Assembly (NCBI GenBank): GCA_900539595.1
Contig: UQCQ01000002.1
Span: 94,293 to 158,292, forward strand
Reading direction: 5' to 3'
Source: an uncultured Mollicutes bacterium
Lineage (GTDB): Bacteria; Bacillota_I; Bacilli_A; RFN20; CAG-826
DNA: 64,000 nt
The notes below the pieces were generated by a model. The model was not told the DNA's origin, did not search any database, and saw only the letters and a program-made list of their open reading frames with translations. Shown here piece after piece: positions 45,934 through 53,971 of the stretch (the stretch's first letter is position 1; each line of letters opens with the position of its first letter). The position numbers and the translations under genes are program-made.

Positions 45934-45963
45934 ATTATATACGCTTAGGGGGAATATCTTCAA
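45934..45963 (-). promoter_or_regulatory. Promoter of the tRNA-Ile/tRNA-Ser operon
   Basis: On the minus strand TTGAAG (45963-45958), 18 bases, TATAAT (45939-45934); transcription would start a few bases before tRNA-Ile. It overlaps the end of the winged-helix gene upstream. Confidence 0.55.
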
Positions 45964-46297
45964 AGTTTTCTTGTTCCAAATCGCTTCTTTTGATGGCCCA
46001 CCCTTTTCCATATATCGTCTCGATTTCAATCCCCAAGGGAAGGACTTTCTTTCTTAAATTCGCGATATGAACGTCCAGGCTCCTTGAACAGACTCCTTTT
46101 CCCGTTCCATAGCAATCATAGCTTACCCACCGTTTTTGGACGATTTTCCCTTTTTTACGGAGCAACGTCCAAAGGATTCGGCCTTCCGTTTTGGTCAAAT
46201 GAACGGCCTGGCTGATTTCATTAAAAAGGCGTCTACGAATTTTAAAATCGGATTCATAGACGGGGATCAAAGGGATTTCTAGGGATAAAGGCTGCAT
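45935..46297 (-). CDS. Stand-alone winged-helix (OmpR/PhoB-type) DNA-binding protein
   Basis: A 120-residue protein made only of a Trans_reg_C-like winged helix: LTKTEGRILWTLLRKKGKIV, then DVHIANLRKKVLPLG and the wing IYGKGWAI. No receiver domain is fused, so it cannot be a classical two-component regulator on its own. It ends just before the tRNA-Ile gene, and the tRNA promoter lies in its 3' end. Start chosen for AAGGAG 8 bases upstream of the ATG at 46297. Target unknown. Confidence 0.78.
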   Translation of the reverse strand: MQPLSLEIPLIPVYESDFKIRRRLFNEISQAVHLTKTEGRILWTLLRKKGKIVQKRWVSYDCYGTGKGVCSRSLDVHIANLRKKVLPLGIEIETIYGKGWAIKRSDLEQENFEDIPPKRI

Positions 46298-46440
46298 GGA
46301 AAAAACTCCTTGGCGAAGCAAGAACCTTTCCCCAGAATTCCTTCTTCTTACCCATAAGGATAATCTAATTTCGCCAAAGGGGAAGGGGGTCGAGGACGGA
46401 AAAAGATTATTTTCTTAGAAGGGAGGACTATACTAAAAGC

Positions 46441-46989
46441 ATGAAATCCTTATTGGTCTTTGATTGTTTTGGGGTTCTCTTCGATGAAATCGCCCCCGTT
46501 GTTTTAAGGCGATATTTTGGAGATAGCCTAGGGGAAGCCATCAAAAACGAATATTTCCCGCGGATTGACCGAGGAGAATTGGACCAAGAGGAAGCCTTTA
46601 AAGAATGGGAACGACGATTTGGAATTCCCGCTTCCGAATTCAAAAGGGCATGGGTCGAGCAAACCCATCCGCGGCTAGCCAATTTAGAACGGGTCAAAGA
46701 ATTATCGAAAATTCACGATATTTGCTTGCTTAGCAATGCGCCAAAAGGAATGGTCGAACAATTGTTCCTCCTTCAAGGAATGGAACCCTATTTTAAGAAA
46801 ATCTATTCGAGTTCGGCTTTGCATTTAATTAAACCCGAAAAGGAAATCTACGAATACGTTCAAAAGGATATGGGGCCGAACTACTCCTATACCATGATCG
46901 ATGATAATCCCGCGAATTTAGTGGTTCCTCGTGAGTTAGGGTGGGACACCATCTTGTTCCGCGGCGTGCAGGATTTGAAAGATTTATAA
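46441..46989 (+). CDS. HAD-superfamily hydrolase (HAD-IA)
   Basis: A 182-residue HAD-like protein. Motif I is FDCFGVLF: the nucleophile Asp is present but the usual second Asp two residues on is Phe, as in some dehalogenase- and epoxide-hydrolase-N-like members. Motif II is LLSNAP, motif III the Lys in IKPEKE, motif IV MIDDNPANL. The substrate cannot be told. A TATACT sequence sits only 6 bases before the ATG, and GGGAGG lies 14 bases upstream, a long spacing, so a leaderless transcript is possible. Confidence 0.8.
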   Translation: MKSLLVFDCFGVLFDEIAPVVLRRYFGDSLGEAIKNEYFPRIDRGELDQEEAFKEWERRFGIPASEFKRAWVEQTHPRLANLERVKELSKIHDICLLSNAPKGMVEQLFLLQGMEPYFKKIYSSSALHLIKPEKEIYEYVQKDMGPNYSYTMIDDNPANLVVPRELGWDTILFRGVQDLKDL

Positions 46990-47043
46990 GTTTGAGGGGC
47001 TTCTTTTTTCTCCTTTGAAATACGAATCGAAGGATCTTTTATG

Positions 47044-47071
47044 CAAAACTGGTAGTGCACTACTAGTTTTG
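47044..47071. repeat. 28-base near-perfect palindrome
   Basis: CAAAACT-GGTAGTGCACTACT-AGTTTTG is symmetrical about GTGCAC with one G-T mismatch pair. It sits about 55 bases after the HAD stop and not directly before any gene. Either an operator or a terminator-like structure without a T tract. Confidence 0.65.
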
Positions 47072-47115
47072 TACAAAAAGATAATTCATTCGATTCCATC
47101 TTATTTTTTGTCAAA

Positions 47116-47150
47116 GAAAAACGCCAGTTCAAGGAGAAAAGGCGCTTTTT
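47116..47150 (-). terminator. Weak bidirectional terminator near the GH112 remnant
   Basis: Short arms ACGCC (47121-47125) and GGCGC (47141-47145) with one G-U pair, runs of A to the left and T to the right. It could end transcription from the HAD gene and from the minus-strand genes beyond it. Confidence 0.4.
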
Positions 47151-47169
47151 GATCTCTTTAGATGAGGGA

Positions 47170-47499
47170 TTATTCCTTCGCAATCCAACGAATCTCGTGG
47201 CCCTTCAAAGTCATTTCACTTGTCTTGCCGTGAATATCGTAGAAGATGGTTTTTTCTTCTTCGCCCAGGTTATTGAGCAACGCGTAGCTGCCCGTATTCT
47301 CGTAGTAATAGCAGTCAACGTTCGGGTTGCTCGATAACGCCTTTCGATAGTCCGCTTCTTTATGGGAGGCCCAAAGGAGGGTTTTATAAATAAGACGGAA
47401 GGCGTCAAAAGAATCGAATAAGCCGGACAGATATACCGCGCGGCCTTTTTCCATATTCATGGCTTCTACACCGTCTCGGAAATCCGCGAAATCGTCCAT
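47170..47499 (-). pseudogene. C-terminal remnant of a GH112 galacto-N-biose/lacto-N-biose phosphorylase
   Basis: The open frame encodes 109 residues, of which about the last 95 read like the end of 1,3-beta-galactosyl-N-acetylhexosamine phosphorylase: KGRAVYLSGLFDSFDAFRLI, then TLLWASHKE, LSSNPNVDCYYYENTGSYAL and a closing DIHGKTSEMTLKGHEIRW. The complete enzyme has about 700-750 residues; nothing of its catalytic part is here. It is a leftover of a gene for breaking down mucin or human-milk glycans. It is matched from memory of the family, not by alignment. Confidence 0.55.
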
Positions 47500-47552
47500 A
47501 TCGAAAACGAAGCCTATTTCTATAAATTATTAAAGAGACATTCCAAATCGAA

Positions 47553-48448
47553 TTAAGAGTGCGACTTTCGATTCGTTAGCTTTATATAGGTCGCATCCAA
47601 AATCATTTCTTTTCGTAATCGAAGCATGGTTTTTAGAAAACGTTTGGCCGTTTCGCTTAGCGGTTCCGTTTGGTCGATCAGGGCGTTGATTTCATCTAAA
47701 TGAATCCGAGGGACAATGCGTTTTAAAGCTTCGTTGCAGCCTGAATATTCCAAGGAAGTCATCAGTTTATAGCAGTTGATTCGATGGGTTCCTATCATCA
47801 AGGCGGAAGTTGGAACCTCATAGACCCGCATATTCTGTTCTTTTTTGGAACTTAGAATCATTTTCATCATTTCCTCGTCCACTTGGGGGAATAAAGAGGA
47901 ACCGCAGTCAAAAATCGGGGCGAGTTCCAGCTCATCCTTTTCTTGGCTATACAAAAATCCCCAGTTGCCGTTATGCCGGTCCCAGTTACCGATGAAGGCA
48001 TCGACGACAAACATATCCCAGAAATAGGCTTCTAATTCCTTTTTTCTCCGTGACGAATTGATGGCGGATGGCATAGAGCACATCTTCTAACTGAACCCCA
48101 TATCCGCTACTAGAAGATTCGATGACTTGGTTCTTGATCGAAGCAAAATCCAAAATGCAGGTATCAAATGAAGTAAAGTCCTTGCAGGCGACGGCGATGA
48201 GGGTTTTGCCGTGATGATTATAGGTTCCTAATAACGTTTCCTGGGCCTTAATTCCAAGCAAATTGAAAATATGGCAGCCGAGGTATTCGGAAACCATGCA
48301 ATTTGCGTACGATAATTTGGGGTTCTTCGTGGAATGAGAGGGAAGTTTCAGCATATAGAGTTCCCCTGAATAAACTACGGACAACTTGCTTCCGTTTTTC
48401 CCGCCATAGGCTTTCTTTTTGGTGTGGCAAAGAAGGAAAATCAATCAT
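47553..48448 (-). pseudogene. HipA/CtkA-like kinase, frameshifted
   Basis: Two overlapping frames together give a complete HipA-like Ser/Thr kinase of the CtkA type. The true start is the ATG at 48448 (GGAGG 6 bases upstream), reading MIDFPSLPHQK; the frame then breaks at an A5 run and continues as KKAYGGKNGSKLSVVY. A second break at an A6 run near 48046-48052 leads into the kinase C-lobe with DAFIGNWDRHNGNWGFLY, which holds the catalytic D-R-H-N. Both breaks are +1/-1 events in poly-A and could be real decay or sequencing error; a -1 slippery signal does not fit the second. The antitoxin gene at 48461 overlaps its upstream region. Confidence 0.75.
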
Positions 48449-48460
48449 GGGTATCCCTCC

Positions 48461-48844
48461 TTAAAAATAACGATTACGGATGCGATCCGCGATTTCTTCT
48501 CGCACATCCCCTTCGACTTCCGCGATGTTTAAATCGCTATTGAGTTCCATCGCGTAGCAATCCATATGCAAACTGTCGCTCCGGATCGATTTTCGATATT
48601 TGGTGATGGCCTCCGGTAAATAGGGCGGCAATTTTTTCATGTCTTCTTCTGGTTCTAGTTCCAAAAGTTCTTCGATACTGACCTTTAAGGCTTTGGAGAT
48701 CCCTAATAACGTCTTTCCCGAAGCATCGAGCAAAGACGTTTTGCCCGAGCCTAAATCCGTTAAGGTGGTCTTTGGGATACCGCTTAACTGGGATAAGCGA
48801 TAGATCGTCATCTTTTTAAAGGCAAGCAAGTCCAGGAATGTCAT
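48461..48844 (-). CDS. HipB-like XRE-family antitoxin
   Basis: A 127-residue protein with a Cro/XRE helix-turn-helix (MTIYRLSQLSGIPKTTLTDL, then LDASGKTLLGISKALKVSIE) and a C-terminal part of about 65 residues that may contact the kinase. Twelve bases before the kinase gene, in the normal antitoxin-first order of hipBA-type modules. AAAGGAG is close to the ATG (2-4 bases), so a slightly later start is possible. Confidence 0.82.
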   Translation of the reverse strand: MTFLDLLAFKKMTIYRLSQLSGIPKTTLTDLGSGKTSLLDASGKTLLGISKALKVSIEELLELEPEEDMKKLPPYLPEAITKYRKSIRSDSLHMDCYAMELNSDLNIAEVEGDVREEIADRIRNRYF

Positions 48845-48893
48845 GACTCCTTTATATCGCCATACCGACTTTTTTGAAGGGGTTCAGGCTAAC

Positions 48894-48922
48894 AAAAAGG
48901 CCGAGGGATGTCCCCCGGCCTT
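48894..48922 (-). terminator. Terminator of the 71-aa gene
   Basis: Twelve-base arms AAGGCCGGGGGA (48922-48911) and TCCCTCGGCCTT (48908-48897) on the minus strand with one G-U pair, then U residues to 48894. It closes the helicase/HIRAN block. Confidence 0.85.
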
Positions 48923-48941
48923 AAGCGGTATCTAGTGGTAA

Positions 48942-49157
48942 TTAATCCTCGTGGAGGGGATCGTCTTTGCTCACACCTAATCCCAAGAGTCTACGCGTTT
49001 CGGGATCCAGGTCTTTATAAGGCTCATTGATCCAATCGTCTTCAAAAAGGAATGAATTGTGGGGATCCAGCCAATCGCAAGGATCATAGGGTTTATCCGA
49101 GAAGAAGAGATCCATGAGAAGATCAGGAGTTTTGTTATCAGGTTCAGGATGGTTCAT
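48942..49157 (-). CDS. Small acidic protein, 71 aa
   Basis: Rich in Asp, Pro and Leu (LFFSDKPYDPCDWLDP, then DDWINEPYKDLDPETRRLL), with no recognised fold. AAAAGG lies upstream and a terminator downstream, so it is probably a real gene. It is the last gene of the block that begins at the SHOCT gene, 28 bases after the HIRAN gene. Small acidic proteins sometimes mimic DNA, but nothing here shows that. Confidence 0.55.
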   Translation of the reverse strand: MNHPEPDNKTPDLLMDLFFSDKPYDPCDWLDPHNSFLFEDDWINEPYKDLDPETRRLLGLGVSKDDPLHED

Positions 49158-49185
49158 AAGAGATGCCTTTTATCCATTTATTTCA

Positions 49186-49575
49186 TTAATTTTTAAAGTT
49201 TTTCTTAAATCGCACGACGACACCATAGGAATAGGAATACTCTCCTCCGGTTACTTGGTCCACTTTTGCCGTAAACACGTAGCCCTTTTTCATGTCGGAA
49301 CGAAATTCCTGATTTCGATCTCTGGAAACAAAACCAACGCTGCGACCATAAGAATCAAATAGTTCGACGCAATTAGCATCGTATGGATTGTCGTTCACCG
49401 CTTTCACTTCTAAAGATTGACCAGGGCTCAATTGAGAAACAGCGGTTTGCCTCCCTTCGAACGTCACCCCTGTAAGTTTCATCGTGAATTCAAAAGGCAA
49501 GGAACTGCTGCTAGTTTCCTCTTCGTAGTCGAAATCGTCTTCTTCGTAAGCGGATTTACGCAATTTAAACGCCAC
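49186..49575 (-). CDS. HIRAN-domain protein, copy 2
   Basis: A 129-residue protein that is essentially one HIRAN domain: TGVTFEGRQTAVSQLSPGQ, then DNPYDANCVELFDSYG and GYVFTAKVDQVTGG. HIRAN domains bind 3' ends of single-stranded DNA (as in HLTF) or sit on restriction/helicase proteins. I chose a GTG start at 49575 because GGAGG precedes it and the paralogue at 62106 starts at the same residue (MAFKVRKS). Very similar to that protein but without its C-terminal Tudor-like part. Directly follows the helicase gene (11 bases). Confidence 0.85.
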   Translation of the reverse strand: MAFKLRKSAYEEDDFDYEEETSSSSLPFEFTMKLTGVTFEGRQTAVSQLSPGQSLEVKAVNDNPYDANCVELFDSYGRSVGFVSRDRNQEFRSDMKKGYVFTAKVDQVTGGEYSYSYGVVVRFKKNFKN

Positions 49576-49586
49576 GGGGCATCCTC

Positions 49587-52500
49587 CTATAAAATTTCCT
49601 TTGTGATATCGAAGAACAAACGAAACACCAATCCAAGCATCCGTTCTTTCCATTCGGTTTCGTCTTTATAAATGATCTGGGTTTGAGCGCCAGATAAATC
49701 AAGACAAGACGCAACGATTCGTCGGATTGCCGCTTTACCGCCTATAGGGACATAAACGGAATCCTTGGGCGAGACCGAAGTTAAATCCTCATCGCTAGAA
49801 GCAAATAACGCTACCGCGACGGTGACAACGTTATCCTTGAAGGAATGAGGGGCGAAACTTTGTTCCACGGTCTTTTCTCCGGGCGCCGGAAATTGCAAAG
49901 ACAGGCTCGTTATTTTTCCATAAAGGGTTTTTAAATCGCCTTTGGAAATTCCGATGTCTTCCACCTGGTCCTTGAAGCACTTTTCAATAAGCAAATGCTT
50001 GGCCGCCTTGTTTAAACAGGCCGCGACAATATATTCCGATCCTTCGTGCGAACAGATTTTTCCAAGACAGTCCCATTTCACGGCGGATTCAAAATAGACC
50101 CTTGCATCCGTGGGAAGCAAACGGCATTTGGGATGGCTTTCATAGAAAGCGTCAAGAAAAGCGTTGAGTTTGTTTCCGATTTTGGAGTCCGAAACGTGAA
50201 TCACGAGGTCTTTTTCCTCTTTTTCTTCCTTGTCTTCAAGTGCTATTGCCTGTTCTTTTGTTTGGTCGATTTGACGTTGGCAATCTTCGATTTCGCTATA
50301 AGAAAGCAATTCTTCCCGTTCAAGCAATTCGTCTGGAATCAAACGAATGAACTCTGATTCTTCGGTATCGTAGGGACGCAGCAAATATAGTTTTTTTCCT
50401 GCGCGAGTTACGGCCACATAAAACACGCGTCTTTCCTCGTTTTTAAGTTGTTCTTCCGTTTTGTCAAGAAGGTTGTTGATTTCGTCGATGCTTTTTTCTT
50501 TTTCTAAATCGGAATAATAAGCCTCGGCTAGCGAACAGGTTGTATAAAGGGAACGAATGCTTTTGCTTCCGATGTGGAATGCTTCCTTGGCGGAGGTTGC
50601 TTTGCCCAAGCGTTTTTTCAATTCGTTAATTTCATTTTTTAATTGCCCATAAAGCGCGGAATTATTGGTCGGAGACGGGCTTTTGTCATCCTTATTCATC
50701 AAGGCGGCCAATTCATCGATTTTTCGACCGCATTCTTTATCGAGCTTATCGATGTCGGCATCCTGTTTTCGCTCAATGGCCGAGATATAGCGAATATAAT
50801 TGTCGTTATACCCAGATACGCCGCGCGGAGATAATTTTATGATATCGGAAGAAAGGGCCGATATCCGCTTCTTAAACTGACGGAGCCAATCCGTCGATAT
50901 GGGGTCTGACCCGTTGAAATCGCATTCTCGAAGGGCGTCATAAACCACTCCTTGCAGCATTTCTTCTTTGAGGTTCTTGAGTTTTTCTCGGGATTGGTTG
51001 ATATAGAAAAGCTGATTCTTGAGCAACATTCTCTGCCGATCAATACCCGAAGTATTCGGCAGCATTCCCATCCCCGTACCCAAAATAAAGACATAGTCCG
51101 CTTCTAAGCCCTTCGCGCTATGGAAGGTATAGATTCGAATTCCTTCCGTGGGGCGATTGACCTTCTTGGCATTAACCGTAGATTTTCCCTCAAAGGTCTT
51201 GAAGAAGGCTTTGAGATTATCCGCGGAGGTTGGCCAAGGCATTCGGCTATTTTTTGCCATTTTCTGAAGCGCCTCAAAAACCGCGCCACACTCCGACGAT
51301 ATAAATCGGCGCAATGGGGAACGGGGCTTCCTTTGACACACTTTGGTAACAAACTGTTGGAATGTATCTTGAAAACGGATGCAGACATCCAAGAAAGTTT
51401 TGTCATTAGGATCTCGGAGGGATTTGGAGATTTCGGCCAGCCCGGATTCCATTACACCATCGGGGACCAATTTGCCGTGAACAAGCCCATCGATTCTCCG
51501 CTCCGTGTGTTCTGGACTAGACAAATCGAAAGCCTCTTTGATTCGTGCTGCGTAAATGATGGGCCTTTCGCCGAGAGTCATGTTGCACAGAGCGTTGAAA
51601 AGCCAATACATTTCATTCAATTCCACTTCATCATCGTGGAGAATCGTGGGGGTTCCATGGGCCAGCAAGGCATCGCTGACTTCCCTTCCTTCGTCGTTAG
51701 TACGAACAAGAATTAGAATTTCTGAGAACGTAACCCCGGCTTTGAGGAGCTTATCGATTTCCGGGAGCAATTGAGAGTATTTGGAATCATAGGTTGCGAC
51801 TGAAATCGGCGTGGGGGAGTCGTCTAACGCCCGAGGTTCTTCCGTTTTGGCGCGATTTTCAATAATGCGGAGAATCGCGTTTCCCGCTTTGACGATGGAA
51901 GCGTTGCAGCGATAATTCGTCATCAAATTGTATTGTTTGCAATTGGGGAGTTTGCGAACGCGGTTAATCACCTCAATGTCGCTTCCCCTCCAACCATAGA
52001 TTGTTTGATCGTCGTCTCCGACGAACGTGAAATGGATATCACCATTATAAAAGGGATCAAAAACCTTATTTTGAGCGAATGAAACATCCTGAAATTCATC
52101 AATCAAGATGGCTTGGTACTCATCGGCGATGATTTTTTTCAGTTCTTCCCCATCTTCGGCAAGGACGCTTTGAAACAAATACGTGAGGCTGGAGAAATCT
52201 GCAAAGGTGGCGTGGTCGATTTCATAATTCAAATAAGCGGCGGCCAAACTATCGATCCCCGCGACGTTAACGGGCATGCCGTTAAAGAATTTGCTAAGAT
52301 CCGAGACGATATAGGGGGATAAAGAGCCGTTGCTATAATAGTGGGCATAGACGGAATCCCTGGTTCCTTGCTGGGTGATGATTTTATCGCACAGGTTGAG
52401 AATAACCTGGTTGGTTCCCACGTCTTGGTCAAAACGAGGTTTAGTATCCATGTAGAGTTCTTTGTAATGAAGCTGAGCCAGTTTGTACACGAAACTATCA

Positions 52501-53378
52501 ATCGTTTGCGGCGATAGTTCTTCCGAACTTAATGAGATCCCAACGGCCAAGGAAATATTGTCGTAGAGTTTTCGAACCTTTTCACGCAGGGCGAAAGCCG
52601 TATTGCGAGTAAAAGTAATTAAGGCGATCTTATTCAGCGGGATTCCCTTAACGAGATTCAAATAGGCCACGCGAGCGACTATGCACCTCGTTTTCCCGCT
52701 TCCAGCGCCCGCAAGAATCAGCGTATGGGTCTTGATGTCCGAACGAACGGCATCCTTTTGTTCCTGCGCTAAACGCGACAAATCCTCGACTTTAAAGAAT
52801 TCTTCATCCGTCAAAAGAACACGGTTCCCATTCTCGGAAAGGGGGATCTTTTTGGTAGAGAAGGGATAATCTTTTACTTTTTCTACTAGTTTATCCTCCC
52901 TTTCGCCCTTGATCACAAATGCACAGCCGTCCTCCCCGTTGTCGCAATAGGAAGCGCAAAAAGGGACGCCGTCCTGGATAACGATTTTAAGGAAGGCGGA
53001 TTTCCACGAATAGGAATTTCCCCCGATTTCAAAATGGTTCGTATTGGTTTTGGGGTCATAAGCCCATTTTGTATTTTCTAAAAACGCAGCCAAATGATTT
53101 TCGTTCAAAAATTCCCCGTTTCGAGCGTTAAATTTAGGGATGGAACGAACAATTGGCGATAACTCCGTTACCTTTTCTTCTTTCGATTTCAATGTAGCGG
53201 GTAAACAGTTCGAGGATACGTAGTCTTTAATGGCCCAATAAAAATCATTCCCCTTGGGCCCAAATTCAAAATGTTCTAATAAGCATTCGGAATAAAGCAA
53301 AAGAATAAAATCGATAACAAGGTCTTCCCTTGTTCCTTTTAGGTTTTTAATCTCATTCAATTTGTAAAAGCGTTCCAT
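49587..53378 (-). CDS. UvrD/Rep-like SF1 DNA helicase, 1263 aa
   Basis: Walker A GAGSGKT (224-230), motif II DEFQD (427-431), motif III GDDDQTIYGWRGSD (454-467), a motif with HSAKGLEADYVFILG (about 755-770) and motif VI RRVFYVAVTRAGKKLYLLRP (about 1005-1025). The first ~200 residues are extra, with a cysteine pattern CASYCDNGEDGC (141-152) that could hold a metal. A charged helical region separates motifs IV/V and VI, and the last ~200 residues are unassigned. Helicase genes of this size often serve repair or anti-phage systems. One base after the 187-aa gene, 11 bases before the HIRAN gene. Confidence 0.9.
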   Translation of the reverse strand: MERFYKLNEIKNLKGTREDLVIDFILLLYSECLLEHFEFGPKGNDFYWAIKDYVSSNCLPATLKSKEEKVTELSPIVRSIPKFNARNGEFLNENHLAAFLENTKWAYDPKTNTNHFEIGGNSYSWKSAFLKIVIQDGVPFCASYCDNGEDGCAFVIKGEREDKLVEKVKDYPFSTKKIPLSENGNRVLLTDEEFFKVEDLSRLAQEQKDAVRSDIKTHTLILAGAGSGKTRCIVARVAYLNLVKGIPLNKIALITFTRNTAFALREKVRKLYDNISLAVGISLSSEELSPQTIDSFVYKLAQLHYKELYMDTKPRFDQDVGTNQVILNLCDKIITQQGTRDSVYAHYYSNGSLSPYIVSDLSKFFNGMPVNVAGIDSLAAAYLNYEIDHATFADFSSLTYLFQSVLAEDGEELKKIIADEYQAILIDEFQDVSFAQNKVFDPFYNGDIHFTFVGDDDQTIYGWRGSDIEVINRVRKLPNCKQYNLMTNYRCNASIVKAGNAILRIIENRAKTEEPRALDDSPTPISVATYDSKYSQLLPEIDKLLKAGVTFSEILILVRTNDEGREVSDALLAHGTPTILHDDEVELNEMYWLFNALCNMTLGERPIIYAARIKEAFDLSSPEHTERRIDGLVHGKLVPDGVMESGLAEISKSLRDPNDKTFLDVCIRFQDTFQQFVTKVCQRKPRSPLRRFISSECGAVFEALQKMAKNSRMPWPTSADNLKAFFKTFEGKSTVNAKKVNRPTEGIRIYTFHSAKGLEADYVFILGTGMGMLPNTSGIDRQRMLLKNQLFYINQSREKLKNLKEEMLQGVVYDALRECDFNGSDPISTDWLRQFKKRISALSSDIIKLSPRGVSGYNDNYIRYISAIERKQDADIDKLDKECGRKIDELAALMNKDDKSPSPTNNSALYGQLKNEINELKKRLGKATSAKEAFHIGSKSIRSLYTTCSLAEAYYSDLEKEKSIDEINNLLDKTEEQLKNEERRVFYVAVTRAGKKLYLLRPYDTEESEFIRLIPDELLEREELLSYSEIEDCQRQIDQTKEQAIALEDKEEKEEKDLVIHVSDSKIGNKLNAFLDAFYESHPKCRLLPTDARVYFESAVKWDCLGKICSHEGSEYIVAACLNKAAKHLLIEKCFKDQVEDIGISKGDLKTLYGKITSLSLQFPAPGEKTVEQSFAPHSFKDNVVTVAVALFASSDEDLTSVSPKDSVYVPIGGKAAIRRIVASCLDLSGAQTQIIYKDETEWKERMLGLVFRLFFDITKEIL

Positions 53379-53379
53379 A

Positions 53380-53943
53380 TTACCGTTTCCACTCCTGATA
53401 ACCTAAATTGGGGTCTAGACGCGACAAGATATTGTCCATTTCACGTCCTACTTCATCTTTAATTTTACCTTCATCGTGGCGAAATGCCTCGTATTCTTTC
53501 TCGCTATAGGCAATGCAAAGAAGGAAACGGCGTCCCTTTTTCTTGCGCCATCCCGCCCAAAGAACCGCTTTTTCGGGCGACAAAGGGCGCATGGGAATCG
53601 CTTTTTGTCCTATTTGCAGTTCGGATGCACGATGGTAACCGCCGAAGCATTCGATGGTTACGATTTGCTCAATGCCGTCAAAGTCCGGGTTATATTCGAT
53701 AAGGCCGTTGACATAAAAAGCGAATTCTTCTTGCGTATAACTTCGGCATCGAAGCCCCGCGCAATCCATGACATAATATCCGCCGTCTTCCCCTTCTTCC
53801 CCATGGGTGACGTAAAAAGCCGTGTTTTTAACGTTTCCACATCCGCGAAATAAAAAAGACGATTCTAGTTCGCCCTTACGGCTATAATGCGAAAAAATCC
53901 GACCTGTGTCTTCCGGGTTTGCTTGAATAGCGAAGGTTCTCAT
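53380..53943 (-). CDS. Unknown 187-aa protein coupled to the helicase
   Basis: I do not recognise it. The start at 53943 is favoured by AGAGG seven bases upstream; an earlier ATG is too close to it. The sequence has a Gly-rich first half (GKNTAFYVTHGEEGEDGGYY) and a basic second half with WAGWRKKKGRRFLLC. The stop is one base before the helicase ATG, so the two must be made together. A partner of the helicase, such as a sensor or nuclease cofactor, is inferred from position only. Confidence 0.6.
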   Translation of the reverse strand: MRTFAIQANPEDTGRIFSHYSRKGELESSFLFRGCGNVKNTAFYVTHGEEGEDGGYYVMDCAGLRCRSYTQEEFAFYVNGLIEYNPDFDGIEQIVTIECFGGYHRASELQIGQKAIPMRPLSPEKAVLWAGWRKKKGRRFLLCIAYSEKEYEAFRHDEGKIKDEVGREMDNILSRLDPNLGYQEWKR

Positions 53944-53971
53944 GGACATGCCTCTTATAACAGAGAACAAT

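Noticed and set aside
47470..47556. Plus-strand tail reading TVSEIREIVHIENEAYFYKL before a stop
   Set aside because: It looks protein-like but is short, overlaps the GH112 fragment, and has no start; at most a remnant of another gene.
48046..48052. Programmed -1 frameshift in the HipA-like gene
   Set aside because: The zero frame at the A6 run does not give the X-XXY-YYZ arrangement needed; the shift required is +1, so plain mutation or sequencing error is more likely.
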